From NCBI RefSeq assembly GCF_000526195.1, contig NZ_JAFP01000001.1, positions 1,152,001-1,216,000 on the forward strand: DNA of 64,000 nucleotides, given 5' to 3'. This DNA is from Hippea sp. KM1. GTDB lineage: Bacteria > Campylobacterota_A > Desulfurellia > Desulfurellales > Hippeaceae. This document shows, one piece after another, positions 53,677-62,491 of this stretch (its first letter is position 1; each line of letters begins with the position of its first letter). Below the pieces are notes generated by a model. The model saw only the letters and a program-made list of their open reading frames with translations. It was not told the origin of the DNA and ran no database searches. A program made the translations under genes and the position numbers.

Positions 53677-54861
53677 CTAAACCCTAAACTCCTCTATATG
53701 CGCCTTCAACGAGCGCACCTCTCTCATCAATTCATCCATTCTATCGCCAATACGCTTAACTAAATCCCCATTCTCCTTTATTATGCCCATATTCTCTATG
53801 TTTGAACCAACAACATCCACAACACTGGATAACTCCTCAATGTCCTTAAAAAAGGACATCAGCTCATCATACACCCTGTTCATCTCATCGTGCAGGCCCC
53901 TGGTCTTGTTTATCAGAATTTCACTATCCCTTTTGCTTTCCTCTGTCTTTAGGCTTATGCGGTTAATATCCTCATAGAACCCCTCGGCCATGCCAACGAG
54001 TTCCTTTATAACATCGCCTATCTTCTTTGTCGAGGAGTGTGTATCCTCCGCCAATTTTCTAACCTCATCGGCAACAACGGCAAAGCCTCGCCCAGCTTCT
54101 CCTGCTCTTGCTGCCTCAATGGCCGCATTTAGGGCCAATAGATTCGTCTGATTGGCTATCTCATCTATCACGCCAACGGTCTTTGCCACAACATCCACTA
54201 TGCCCCTTAGCTGCTCTATGGAGGATTTCATCTCCCTGAAGGAATCAGAAAACCTGTTTATCGTATTTAGATTGCCCTCAATTAAACCAAAGCTCTCATT
54301 AAAGGCTTCATTTGAATTCTCTAAGCTCTCCCTGACCGAGGATAGCTTCTCCTCAAGTCCACTGTAAAGCCCCTTTAAAGAATCCATTGCTTCTTTAACA
54401 TCGATGAGATGCCTTTCTGCCTTATCGGACAACTCCTTTACGCCCCTTGTGCCGCTATCCACAGAGGATGACAGCTCACTCAATGACTGAGCCAAGCCCT
54501 TGGTCTTTACTATAACACCACTCAAAGCATCCAGCGCCTTGTTGAAGTTACGGGCAAGCATACCTATCTCATCCTCTGAGTTGAGCAAATCCTCATTCTC
54601 TATCCTATCCTTCAAATCGCCGCTTTCTATGTTCTTGGCTATAAAGGCTATCCTCTCTAACTGCTTCAAAATGGTTATCTTTGTAATGTAAAACCCACTT
54701 AAGCCCACAACTACACCGGCTGCTATGCAAGAGATGTCAAAAACTACAGAATAGCCCTTATTCACCTTGACAAAAAGAGAGGCAAAGATGGGGAATATAA
54801 CCCCCATCGCAATCCCAAAGGTCAACATATAAATAAGTAATTTCTTCCTAAAGCTTCCCAT
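53677..54861 (-). CDS. Methyl-accepting chemotaxis protein
   Basis: 394 aa. Two N-terminal transmembrane helices (about 8-30 and 38-60) with almost no periplasmic loop, a HAMP-like stretch, and a standard signalling domain ([20 protein letters not shown], then [20 protein letters not shown]). It has no obvious ligand domain, so it may sense membrane or redox state. It lies between pgi and fba with 3-4 nt gaps, an odd place for a receptor. Confidence 0.92.
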   Translation of the reverse strand: MGSFRKKLLIYMLTFGIAMGVIFPIFASLFVKVNKGYSVVFDISCIAAGVVVGLSGFYITKITILKQLERIAFIAKNIESGDLKDRIENEDLLNSEDEIGMLARNFNKALDALSGVIVKTKGLAQSLSELSSSVDSGTRGVKELSDKAERHLIDVKEAMDSLKGLYSGLEEKLSSVRESLENSNEAFNESFGLIEGNLNTINRFSDSFREMKSSIEQLRGIVDVVAKTVGVIDEIANQTNLLALNAAIEAARAGEAGRGFAVVADEVRKLAEDTHSSTKKIGDVIKELVGMAEGFYEDINRISLKTEESKRDSEILINKTRGLHDEMNRVYDELMSFFKDIEELSSVVDVVGSNIENMGIIKENGDLVKRIGDRMDELMREVRSLKAHIEEFRV

Positions 54862-54864
54862 AAA

Positions 54865-55851
54865 TCACACCCTGTTTGCGCTTCCCAATACCTCTTTATT
54901 CTTCCTCATATACATCTTTATCAACTCTTCCCTTGCAGGCCCCAAATACTTCCTTGGGTCAAACTCCTTAGGCTGCGTCCAGAGAATCTCCCTGACCTTT
55001 GCCGTCATAGCAAGCCTTCCGTCTGAATCTATGTTTATCTTGCACACTGCGCTCCTTGCCGCCCTTCTTAGCTGATCCTCCGGCACACCGACAGCACCAC
55101 CCAAATCACCGCCGTATTTATTTATCATCTCAACATACTCCTGCAATACGCTCGAAGCCCCGTGCAACACTATCGGAAAGCCCGGAATCCTCTTCTCTAT
55201 CTCCTCCAAAATATCGAATCTCAATGGTGGTGGCTGTTCACCGGGCTTAACCTTAAATTTATAGGCTCCATGGCTTGTTCCTATGGCAATGGCAAGCGAG
55301 TCAACGCCTGTCCTTTTTACAAAATCCTCAACATCATCCGGATTTGTATAAATACTCTTTTCAGCCTGGACATCCTCCTCAATTCCAGCTAAAACGCCAA
55401 GCTCGCCCTCGACACTAACATCGTATTTATGGGCATATTCAACGACCCTGGCCGTGATTTCAACATTCTCCTCATAGGGCAGATGACTCCCATCAATCAT
55501 AACGGATGAAAAGCCCATCTCTATGCAGCTTTTGCACAATTCAAAGCTATCACCGTGGTCTAAATGCAGGGCTATTGGAATCTCCTTTAAGTTGTTCTCC
55601 TTAGCAATCTCCTTCATAAGCTCAACGGCACCCTGGGCCATCCACCTCAAAAGCGTCTGGTTGGCATACTTCCTTGCACCCTTTGAAACCTGCAGAATCA
55701 CGGGGGATTGGGTCAATGTGCATGCGGTAATAATGGCCTGCAGCTGTTCCATATTATTGAAGTTGTATGCAGGCACGGCATAGCCCTTCTCCATAGCATC
55801 CTTGAACATTTCTTTAGTATTTACAAAACCCAACTCCTTGTAGCTTACCAT
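54865..55851 (-). CDS. fba: Class II fructose-1,6-bisphosphate aldolase
   Basis: 328 aa zinc-dependent aldolase linking fructose-1,6-bisphosphate with two triose phosphates; in an autotroph or peptide user it would work towards gluconeogenesis. IALHLDHGDSFE (zinc and catalytic residues), EGELGVLAG, GTSHGAYKF and VLHGASSV are family motifs. The start is ATG 55851 after GGAGGGG; an upstream frame extension lacks a ribosome site. Confidence 0.95.
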   Translation of the reverse strand: MVSYKELGFVNTKEMFKDAMEKGYAVPAYNFNNMEQLQAIITACTLTQSPVILQVSKGARKYANQTLLRWMAQGAVELMKEIAKENNLKEIPIALHLDHGDSFELCKSCIEMGFSSVMIDGSHLPYEENVEITARVVEYAHKYDVSVEGELGVLAGIEEDVQAEKSIYTNPDDVEDFVKRTGVDSLAIAIGTSHGAYKFKVKPGEQPPPLRFDILEEIEKRIPGFPIVLHGASSVLQEYVEMINKYGGDLGGAVGVPEDQLRRAARSAVCKINIDSDGRLAMTAKVREILWTQPKEFDPRKYLGPAREELIKMYMRKNKEVLGSANRV

Positions 55852-55884
55852 AGCACCCCTCCTTAAAGGTTTACTTATCTTCAA

Positions 55885-55913
55885 GTTATAATGGAAAAAC
55901 GCCTTTTGTTCAA
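55885..55913 (-). promoter_or_regulatory. Promoter of fba-MCP-pgi-ybgC
   Basis: On -, TTGAAC (55913-55908), a 17-nt spacer and TATAAC (55890-55885), 34 nt before the fba ATG. The tight spacing downstream suggests one four-gene transcript. Confidence 0.65.
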
Positions 55914-55920
55914 CAAAAAT

Positions 55921-56880
55921 CTAATCCTCTAAACCAATGCCGGCTATTCTTGCCATGCTTCCTGTAATAAAATCCTTGCCGCCATAGCTGTATTCAAAGG
56001 CCTTACCCTCTCTTGAGAAACGCTGCAGGATATCCTCAAGCTCATCCTCACCAATACCAAAGATCTTCATCAGCTCCGCCCTTGAACACGGCCTTATGTT
56101 TATAAGCTTTAGGATGGCCTTCTCCTTGTCCTCCTCGAAGGCATCATTCTCCTTATCGAAACCGCCAATCACCTCAACATCGCAGGCTATCCCTTTTTTT
56201 ATCCTATCCGCTATCGCCTGCAAAGATTCAAAATCCACCTTCTCTGCCCAGGGCAGCGTTGGGGGTCTGTCCACCGTTCCTATCTGCACCCTATTGGGAG
56301 CAATCATGCTAATGGCATCTATAAGGGAGTCTATGTTCCTTTTGTTGTCGTTCACACCCTTTACAAGCAGTATCTCAAGCCAGACCTCACCCCTAAATGA
56401 ATGCGTAAAATCAGCTATGCCGTGTATGATCTTAGTCAAATCCAACGACGGATGGGGTCTGTTTATCCTTAAAAAGCTATCACCCTCTGCTGCATCCAGA
56501 CTCGGTATAACAACATCTGCGTTATAGAGATCTGATTTCACATCATCCCTCCACATCAGACTCCCATTGGTCAGAACGGCCGTTTTATAACCAAACCCCT
56601 TAACAAACCTGATCAGATCGCCTATATCTGCATTCAGGGTCGGCTCCCCGCTGCCTGAGAAGGTAACAAAGTCTATCTTGCCTATCCTGGATATGTTCTC
56701 TTCAAATTCCCTTTTTATTGCATCAACATCAAAGAAGCTCTTTCTCTCTATGGTAAGCTCTGTGGTCTTACCCACCTCGCAGTATATACACCTATAGCTG
56801 CACACCTTAAACGGTATAATGTTTATACCCAGACTCAAACCCAGCCGCCTTGACGGAACAGGCCCAAACAAGAAATCCAT
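55921..56880 (-). CDS. Radical SAM protein of the COG0731 (wyosine-like) group
   Basis: 319 aa. PSRRLGLSLGINIIP leads into the SAM-cluster motif CSYRCIYC (about 28-35), followed by TFSGSGEPTLN. The C-terminal ~70 residues look like a winged-helix (AELMKIFGIGEDELEDIL). This arrangement is common in an uncharacterised bacterial family related to TYW1; there is no evidence for wyosine tRNA modification in this organism. The preceding gene ends one base upstream. Confidence 0.85.
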   Translation of the reverse strand: MDFLFGPVPSRRLGLSLGINIIPFKVCSYRCIYCEVGKTTELTIERKSFFDVDAIKREFEENISRIGKIDFVTFSGSGEPTLNADIGDLIRFVKGFGYKTAVLTNGSLMWRDDVKSDLYNADVVIPSLDAAEGDSFLRINRPHPSLDLTKIIHGIADFTHSFRGEVWLEILLVKGVNDNKRNIDSLIDAISMIAPNRVQIGTVDRPPTLPWAEKVDFESLQAIADRIKKGIACDVEVIGGFDKENDAFEEDKEKAILKLINIRPCSRAELMKIFGIGEDELEDILQRFSREGKAFEYSYGGKDFITGSMARIAGIGLED

Positions 56881-57660
56881 CTATAATCCTCCCAAAAAAA
56901 CCTTACTTACAAGTTCTATAGGGACAAACTCAAAATACACATTCAAAACCTCAACAGGCAAAGCCGTTATCTCCTCTTTAGGCATGCTCACTATTTTATA
57001 AATCCTCCTCAGCTGGTTGTTTAGAAATTTAAATCTATTGGCAACCACATAGAACGGTATTGAATGTTCTTTAGATAAAAGCGCAAGATAATAGCTGCCA
57101 ATTTTATTAACAATGCCATCATCAAAGACAGCATCGGCCCCAACCAAGAAGGCGTCTATCCTATCCACAACAAGAGAATAGGCAACATCCTCAAACAGCA
57201 CAACATCCATACCAGCCCTTTTCAGCTTATCTGCCAAAATCTCGCCCTCCTTAGCAGGATGAGAAACAGAAAGAAAAACCCTTTCAGGCTTAAGCCTCTC
57301 TATTAAGGCAAAAACGCTATGGGAGAATGAAATGGTGGCTATGTTTTTTAAGCCCTTAAGTTCTCTGTATGCCTGATTTATGGACAACTCTTCGGCCTCA
57401 TCAAGCCTTTTTAGAAGCAGCGCTAAACTCTTGCAATCCCTGCTTTTCAAAACCTCATTGCCGATGTTTATCACCACACTCATAGAGGGCTGCCCATCCA
57501 TTACACCCTCAACCAGCGGTCTAAAATCAAAACTGCCACACAACTCAATGCAACACTTAAGCATCCTTTTTGCTATACTAAAGGAGGAGGAAACCCTATC
57601 AACCGCCAGATCTTTTAAAACCTCAATGCAATCCATGAAAGCTATTTTAACCTTTGACAT
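56881..57660 (-). CDS. eIF2B-alpha/MtnA-like sugar-phosphate isomerase fold protein
   Basis: 259 aa. The C-terminal two thirds match the eIF-2B/ribose-1,5-bisphosphate isomerase/MtnA Rossmann fold: IATISFSHSVFALI, VFLSVSHPAKEGEILADKL and VDAFLVGADAVFDDGIVNKIGSY (typed here in part as IDAFLVGADAV). In bacteria this fold acts on methylthioribose-1-phosphate or ribose-1,5-bisphosphate; the exact substrate is not clear. The start is taken at ATG 57660; ATG 57636 is also possible. It is one base from the radical SAM gene. Confidence 0.75.
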   Translation of the reverse strand: MSKVKIAFMDCIEVLKDLAVDRVSSSFSIAKRMLKCCIELCGSFDFRPLVEGVMDGQPSMSVVINIGNEVLKSRDCKSLALLLKRLDEAEELSINQAYRELKGLKNIATISFSHSVFALIERLKPERVFLSVSHPAKEGEILADKLKRAGMDVVLFEDVAYSLVVDRIDAFLVGADAVFDDGIVNKIGSYYLALLSKEHSIPFYVVANRFKFLNNQLRRIYKIVSMPKEEITALPVEVLNVYFEFVPIELVSKVFLGGL

Positions 57661-57687
57661 ACAAAAAGCAAAGGTTATTATGGAAGC

Positions 57688-58281
57688 ATGATGGAGTTGT
57701 GCCTGCATGAGGCTTTAAAGCTAAACGACTGTCCCGTATGCCACTGTATAAAAAAGGAGTTTGATGAATATATGAAGTGGTTTAAAATAGAGGGTTATAA
57801 GGAGCCTTCTGTCTGTAAGTCCATACAAGAGGCAGGATACATATGCGACAGGCACAAAAGCATCCTTAAGGATATGGGGGAATACCTAAACAATACATTC
57901 GATTTCATACTGCCAATAGATTTAGAGGCGTTTAAAAGCCCAAAATCCATAAAGAAAATGGCAAAACACCTCATGTGCAAATTCTGCTTGGAAGAGGAGC
58001 GTATAGAAAAGCTATCCATCATGCAGCTATGCAAGATAGTGGCATCAAAAAAAGGCCTATCGATTTACATGAACTCATCGGCAAACCTATGCAAAAGACA
58101 CCTTATCCTAACGATAGATCAGCTAAAAGACAGCTCTGCAGCCGAAGCCATACTCAATAAATACAAAAAGAGGCTTTCTCAAACCATTGAGGCGTTAGAG
58201 GCATACTTTAACTCGCTCGATTACAACTCAGCCGAGAAGAAAAACAAAAGGGCCTTCCAAGAGGCCCTAAAACTTTACTGA
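57688..58281 (+). CDS. Cys/His-rich protein, DUF6062-like
   Basis: 197 aa, no confident family. Paired metal-ligand motifs CPVCHC (about 15-20), CDRH (about 53-56), CKFC (about 97-100) and CKRH (about 134-137) recur as two CxxC-CxxH sets, suggesting two structural zinc sites in a helical protein. It resembles DUF6062-type proteins of unknown role. It is divergent from the isomerase-fold gene with a 27-nt gap, too short for separate full promoters, so the two may share overlapping control. Confidence 0.6.
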   Translation: MMELCLHEALKLNDCPVCHCIKKEFDEYMKWFKIEGYKEPSVCKSIQEAGYICDRHKSILKDMGEYLNNTFDFILPIDLEAFKSPKSIKKMAKHLMCKFCLEEERIEKLSIMQLCKIVASKKGLSIYMNSSANLCKRHLILTIDQLKDSSAAEAILNKYKKRLSQTIEALEAYFNSLDYNSAEKKNKRAFQEALKLY

Positions 58282-58865
58282 AATAGATCGACTATCGATC
58301 CAATGTCGAAGTTCTCCATAAAATCAACCACTTCCTCATAATCCATGTTCTCAAAATTAACACCCATAACGGCGTTGGGCGCCCTGTTTTTTACATCATC
58401 TGTAAGCGGTATAACTATACTCCCGCTGTGCTCCTTCTTTCTATAGTTGAAACCTGCCCTGAAACCGTTAATGGTTGTAAAACCTCCAAGCTCCTTATCG
58501 TTATCCACCTTAACCTCCTGTGCAAACGGAGCCCATGAGGATTGAGCCATTATACCGTTGAAGATTATTATCGTTATGACCTTATCGCCATCCCTGTATT
58601 CCTTTTCGACCTTTACCATATCCCCGGCAGGTGTGCCGCTCATCTTAAGCTTATCACACTCACCAGACTTCCATCCATCAACATCCACCAAATACTCACA
58701 CAGCTTCGATGGATCTGGTGCAGGAACATCGGCCGTCTGAGACTTCTGAGTGCCTATACCGCCCAAGATCTTGCCAATCTCTGTATTCTCATAACCCCCG
58801 ACTGCAAATGCCACACCCAACAATAGAAAGAAAAACAGAGAACTCAGCAAACCAACCCTTCTCAT
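58275..58865 (-). CDS. Exported protein of unknown function
   Basis: 196 aa with a signal peptide (LLSSLFFFLLLGVAFAVGG). The mature part has a Pro-rich linker, one Cys pair (KLCEYLVDVDGWKSGECDKL), a beta-rich region (DKVITIIIFNGIMA) and an acidic C terminus (about residues 173-196). Not recognised. GGAGGG precedes the ATG. Single gene downstream of rubrerythrin. Confidence 0.7.
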   Translation of the reverse strand: MRRVGLLSSLFFFLLLGVAFAVGGYENTEIGKILGGIGTQKSQTADVPAPDPSKLCEYLVDVDGWKSGECDKLKMSGTPAGDMVKVEKEYRDGDKVITIIIFNGIMAQSSWAPFAQEVKVDNDKELGGFTTINGFRAGFNYRKKEHSGSIVIPLTDDVKNRAPNAVMGVNFENMDYEEVVDFMENFDIGSIVDLFQ

Positions 58866-58886
58866 AAAACCCTCCTTACTTTTATT

Positions 58887-59393
58887 TTAAAATTCAACAA
58901 ATTTATCTGCGGGCACACCACAAACGGGACATTTATCAAAATCTAAATCGCCAATAGCCGTATAGCCACAGACGGGGCAGACATAGACCTTGTCAACCTC
59001 CTTGTCCTTATTGTTCTCAACATCCTTCAGCGCATCGTTATACATCTCCTCATGAACCTTCTCAGCCTCCAGGGCATAGTGGATATACCTTTCTGCTAAC
59101 TTCTCCCCCTGCAGTTTTGCTATTGCATCATAGGCGGGATACATCTCGTTTATCTCAAAGTTTTCGCCGCCTGCAGCCTCCTTTAGGTTCTCCTTGGTGG
59201 TGCCTATCAAACCCAACGCCTTTGCGTGGTTTGTTGCATGCACCTGTTCAGCATAGGCAATCGCCTTAAAAAGCTTGGCAATGCCCGGATAACCCTCTTT
59301 CTCTGCAACCTCACTGAATGCAAGATACTTCATATGAGCCATAGACTCACCGGCAAATGCATCCAACAGCGCCTTTTTTGTCATCTGTCTCAT
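58887..59393 (-). CDS. Rubrerythrin
   Basis: 168 aa peroxide-reducing protein of anaerobes. The four-helix diiron domain has AGESMAHMKYLAFSEVAEKE, YAEQVHATNH and ALEAEKVHEEMY as metal ligands. The C-terminal rubredoxin-like domain has CPVCGY and CPVCGV. The start is ATG 59393, because GGAGGTGAAAAAG lies just upstream, rather than the in-frame GTG at 59402. Confidence 0.95.
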   Translation of the reverse strand: MRQMTKKALLDAFAGESMAHMKYLAFSEVAEKEGYPGIAKLFKAIAYAEQVHATNHAKALGLIGTTKENLKEAAGGENFEINEMYPAYDAIAKLQGEKLAERYIHYALEAEKVHEEMYNDALKDVENNKDKEVDKVYVCPVCGYTAIGDLDFDKCPVCGVPADKFVEF

Positions 59394-59425
59394 CTTTTTC
59401 ACCTCCAGATTGTTTTATATAATAA

Positions 59426-59454
59426 ATTTTACACCAATATTCACCTAAGGTCAA
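59426..59454 (-). promoter_or_regulatory. Promoter of rubrerythrin
   Basis: On -, TTGACC (59454-59449), a 17-nt spacer and TAAAAT (59431-59426), 32 nt before the ATG. The -35 falls inside the 3' end of the upstream gene. Confidence 0.65.
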
Positions 59455-61118
59455 CCTTCCATGTTCACATAGAACCTATCCAGCTTGGCCTTAAAAAAAT
59501 CCAAAGCCTTTTCTCTTGCCTTATAGGGATAGCGATACATGCCGTTCTCATACACAAGACCCCTCAAAACCGCAGCAGATTTTTCAAGCATAGCCTTGTA
59601 ATCGTTCTTATCAAACCTTAAGAACCCTATCTCAACGGAATGGAGGTTTTTTATACCCTTAACAAAATCAATCAGCTTACCGTAATCCTCAAGATACTCC
59701 ACAATTACAGGATCAAACCTGATGCCAATCAAAAAACCGGCATCATCCAATCTTTTTATAGCCTTCATTCTTGCTTCTATGCTCGGTGTAAACGCCTCAT
59801 ATCTGTCATACACCCTATCGGGAGAAATAGAAAAGGCAAATATAACATTACCCGAGGGTTTTAGCTCAAAAAACGGTTTTAAATATGTGGATTTTGTTCT
59901 AATCTCTAAGAAGACACCGCTTTCTAAGGATGAGAAAAATTCGGCTATCTTCACATAAAAATCGCTAAAAACACTCAATGCCACAGGGTCGGAAAAGCTG
60001 CCGGCATAGAAATACAAAGGCCTTCTTTTATCCCTTTCAATTGTCTTCAAGATAGATTCAATGTAATCCTCATGATTCAAAAACACCACGGGGTTAAAGC
60101 TTCTAAAATACCCCTTCAAAAAACAGTATGAGCAGTCATATATGCAATTGTATGAGCCAAGCAGTGAATAACCATAGCCATTCTCTGGCGTATAATTATC
60201 GGGCGTCTTCCTTAGAAACTCCCCCTTCTTGTTTGCAAATATCAAACCAGACCTATCCTTCAGGTTGTGAAAATAAGACACATAGTCATCAATATAGACA
60301 ACCCTTTTCGAATTTAGCGGTATTTTTATCCTGGATGTATCGACTCCCTTCTCAACAAAAACTATTCCCGTTTTTAACGGTTTGGCCTCTTTTTGCGTAT
60401 TGTTTATTGCTATCTTTTTATAAAGCATCTGACGAAAGCTAAAGCTTAAGCGTTTCTTTTTAATAAGCCTCTCTATGCCGCTTAAAATTCCAACATCCAG
60501 AATACCCGTATGCCTGAAGATCTCAGAAAGCATCAGGTTCTGCTCTATCCTATTAAGCCTGTCAACCAGATCCTTAAGCTTCTCAACATCATAGTTAAAA
60601 CAGCCCTTTTTTAGCCTTGCAATACCGTCTTCTGTATTTCTATCACTGATAACCTTCAGTATTAGGCCAAATGAGTTCGAAATACTTACAGCCTTTGCAA
60701 AGAAATAGGCCTCCCTATCCACGCAGTCTGCAAAAAGACTTAAGTATTCGTTGTCAAAATTGAATCCATCAAGCAGCGTAAGGCCATTAACACAACTAAA
60801 ACCATAAACCCTTGTAAGCTCAACAGGATTAAAAATAGCTCTATTGCTTTTATCAAGAAGCTTCACCCTATTAACAAAAACAAACTGCCCAACATCCAAA
60901 TTGCAAACACTGCCTGCAAACCCAAACAACAAGACTATACCAACATCGTATCTTTCTAAGAGCTGAGAAACCTTAAAACCCAAAGACAGACCGCCCCTGC
61001 CGTGGTTAACAAAGACGGCTAAATTATCATATCGATATAACTCACCTTCCTTCTCAAAGGGAAAGGACTCAAGGAGGGGTCTTATTTCACCTAAATGCTC
61101 TGCAGCTATCAGGAGCAT
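59451..61118 (-). CDS. Nucleosidase-like domain fused to a spore-photoproduct-lyase-like radical SAM domain
   Basis: 555 aa. Residues 1-185 look like an MTA/SAH-type nucleosidase: FVNHGRGGLSLGFKVSQLL, VLLFGFAGSVCNLDVGQFV, and DREAYFFAKA with LKVISD near the end, the region that holds catalytic Glu and Asp in that fold. Residues about 270-555 resemble spore photoproduct lyase: LGSYNCIYDCSYCFLKGYF carries CxxxCxxC for the 4Fe-4S cluster, then YFYAGSFSDPVALS and FSISPDRVYDRYE. Spore formation is not expected here, so the target nucleoside or nucleic acid is unknown. It overlaps the lolA end by 32 nt. Confidence 0.75.
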   Translation of the reverse strand: MLLIAAEHLGEIRPLLESFPFEKEGELYRYDNLAVFVNHGRGGLSLGFKVSQLLERYDVGIVLLFGFAGSVCNLDVGQFVFVNRVKLLDKSNRAIFNPVELTRVYGFSCVNGLTLLDGFNFDNEYLSLFADCVDREAYFFAKAVSISNSFGLILKVISDRNTEDGIARLKKGCFNYDVEKLKDLVDRLNRIEQNLMLSEIFRHTGILDVGILSGIERLIKKKRLSFSFRQMLYKKIAINNTQKEAKPLKTGIVFVEKGVDTSRIKIPLNSKRVVYIDDYVSYFHNLKDRSGLIFANKKGEFLRKTPDNYTPENGYGYSLLGSYNCIYDCSYCFLKGYFRSFNPVVFLNHEDYIESILKTIERDKRRPLYFYAGSFSDPVALSVFSDFYVKIAEFFSSLESGVFLEIRTKSTYLKPFFELKPSGNVIFAFSISPDRVYDRYEAFTPSIEARMKAIKRLDDAGFLIGIRFDPVIVEYLEDYGKLIDFVKGIKNLHSVEIGFLRFDKNDYKAMLEKSAAVLRGLVYENGMYRYPYKAREKALDFFKAKLDRFYVNMEG

Positions 61119-61620
61119 AGAATGTATAGATCGTTCTATTTGCGTATATATCGCTTATCGTCAACTCCCTAACGGTTCCATTATCCAATCTAACCACAAC
61201 CGAGTCGATATTACTCTGGTATTTTGGATAAAGCCTGTAGGTGTTGTTATCAAGCTCTTCTGTCCTAAACAGTTCATTGAGGTCTTTTTTGCCTATAAAC
61301 ATTAAAAAAAGCACCTTCTCAAAACCACTGAGCTTGTAAACCTGGGTCTTGTTGTCCCTGTAATCTATCGCCTTGAAGTTGTCTATAACCAATCTCTCGT
61401 TTTTGTAACTAAACATTAGTTTCTCATTCGCTACGATTTTCAGTCTGCCTTTCTTTTCTATGGTTTGCCCACTCATACCGTTTATGGATTTCTGCTCAAA
61501 ACACAATTCAATATCTTTATGCTTATACACATCAAATATCTGCCTAAGCCCGCCGGCAACGCAGACGCTATTCAGAATGAGCAATACCAACAAGGCTATT
61601 GATACTCTCAATGCCCTCAT
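61087..61620 (-). CDS. LolA-like periplasmic lipoprotein carrier
   Basis: 177 aa. A signal peptide (ALLVLLILNSVCVAGG) is followed by an open-barrel type sequence (CFEQKSINGMSGQTIEKKGR, LKIVANEKLMFSYKNERLVI, then YKLSGFEKVLFLMF) as in LolA family proteins that carry lipoproteins to the outer membrane. Divergent; the match rests on pattern and length. The signal-peptide codons overlap the end of pyrD by 53 nt. Confidence 0.65.
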   Translation of the reverse strand: MRALRVSIALLVLLILNSVCVAGGLRQIFDVYKHKDIELCFEQKSINGMSGQTIEKKGRLKIVANEKLMFSYKNERLVIDNFKAIDYRDNKTQVYKLSGFEKVLFLMFIGKKDLNELFRTEELDNNTYRLYPKYQSNIDSVVVRLDNGTVRELTISDIYANRTIYTFYAPDSCRAFR

Positions 61621-62491
61621 TGATTAAATACTCCTCTATGCCCTTTATGATACTAATCGTTATAGAAGGATCTATAAAGTTTGCCGTTCCAACCTCAACC
61701 AAAGAAGCACCTGCCATTATGTATTGCAGGGCAACATCTGCATTGTATATGCCGCCCACACCGATTATGGGGATCTTAACCTTTTTGTATGTCTCATAGA
61801 CCATCCTGACGCCTATGGGATAGATAGCAGGCCCGCTCAAACCGCCTGTCTTGTTTGCCAAAAACGGTTTTCTGGTCTTTGTATCTATTACCATGCCGGT
61901 TATGGTGTTTATAAGGCTCACCGCATCAGCACCGCCTGACTGTGCCGCCTGAGCAATAAATGCAATATCCTCAACATTGGGTGTCAACTTAACAATTACG
62001 GGCTTCTTTGTGGCTTTCTTTATAGAGCTTGTAAGCACAAAAACCATATCCGGGTCCTTACCAAATAAGGCACCGCCTGCTGAAACATTTGGGCAGGATA
62101 CATTGACCTCTATAGCACTAACAAGCCTCTCTTTATCGAGCTTCTCTGCAATCTCAACAAACTCTGCAACCTCTGTGCCGTATATATTGGCTATGATGTG
62201 GGTGTTGAGGGAGGCCATTTTTGGAAGCTTCTCCTCAATAAACCTATCCACACCTATATTTTGTAATCCTATCGCATTAAGCATACCACAAGGGGTCTCA
62301 ACGATCCTCGGCGGCTTGTTGCCCAATTTCTCGACTATACTCAAACCCTTCACAACAAACCCGCCCAGCCTATTCAAATCCAAGAACCTCTCATACTCAA
62401 GACCATAACCAAAGGTTCCCGAGGCTGTTAAAACCGGGTTCTTAAATATCAAATTGCCCAATTTAACCGCTAAATTTACAGAGCCTGCCAT
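61568..62491 (-). CDS. pyrD: Dihydroorotate dehydrogenase B, catalytic subunit
   Basis: 307 aa FMN enzyme making orotate in pyrimidine synthesis. NPVLTASGTFGYG, EVNVSCPNVSAGG (catalytic Cys of class 1), VIVKLTPNV and ISLVEVGTANF-type C-terminal phosphate site (here ASLVEVGTANF) are visible. The neighbouring PyrK makes this the NAD-linked 1B type. It overlaps pyrK by 16 nt. Confidence 0.96.
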   Translation of the reverse strand: MAGSVNLAVKLGNLIFKNPVLTASGTFGYGLEYERFLDLNRLGGFVVKGLSIVEKLGNKPPRIVETPCGMLNAIGLQNIGVDRFIEEKLPKMASLNTHIIANIYGTEVAEFVEIAEKLDKERLVSAIEVNVSCPNVSAGGALFGKDPDMVFVLTSSIKKATKKPVIVKLTPNVEDIAFIAQAAQSGGADAVSLINTITGMVIDTKTRKPFLANKTGGLSGPAIYPIGVRMVYETYKKVKIPIIGVGGIYNADVALQYIMAGASLVEVGTANFIDPSITISIIKGIEEYLINEGIESINSLVGIAHSE

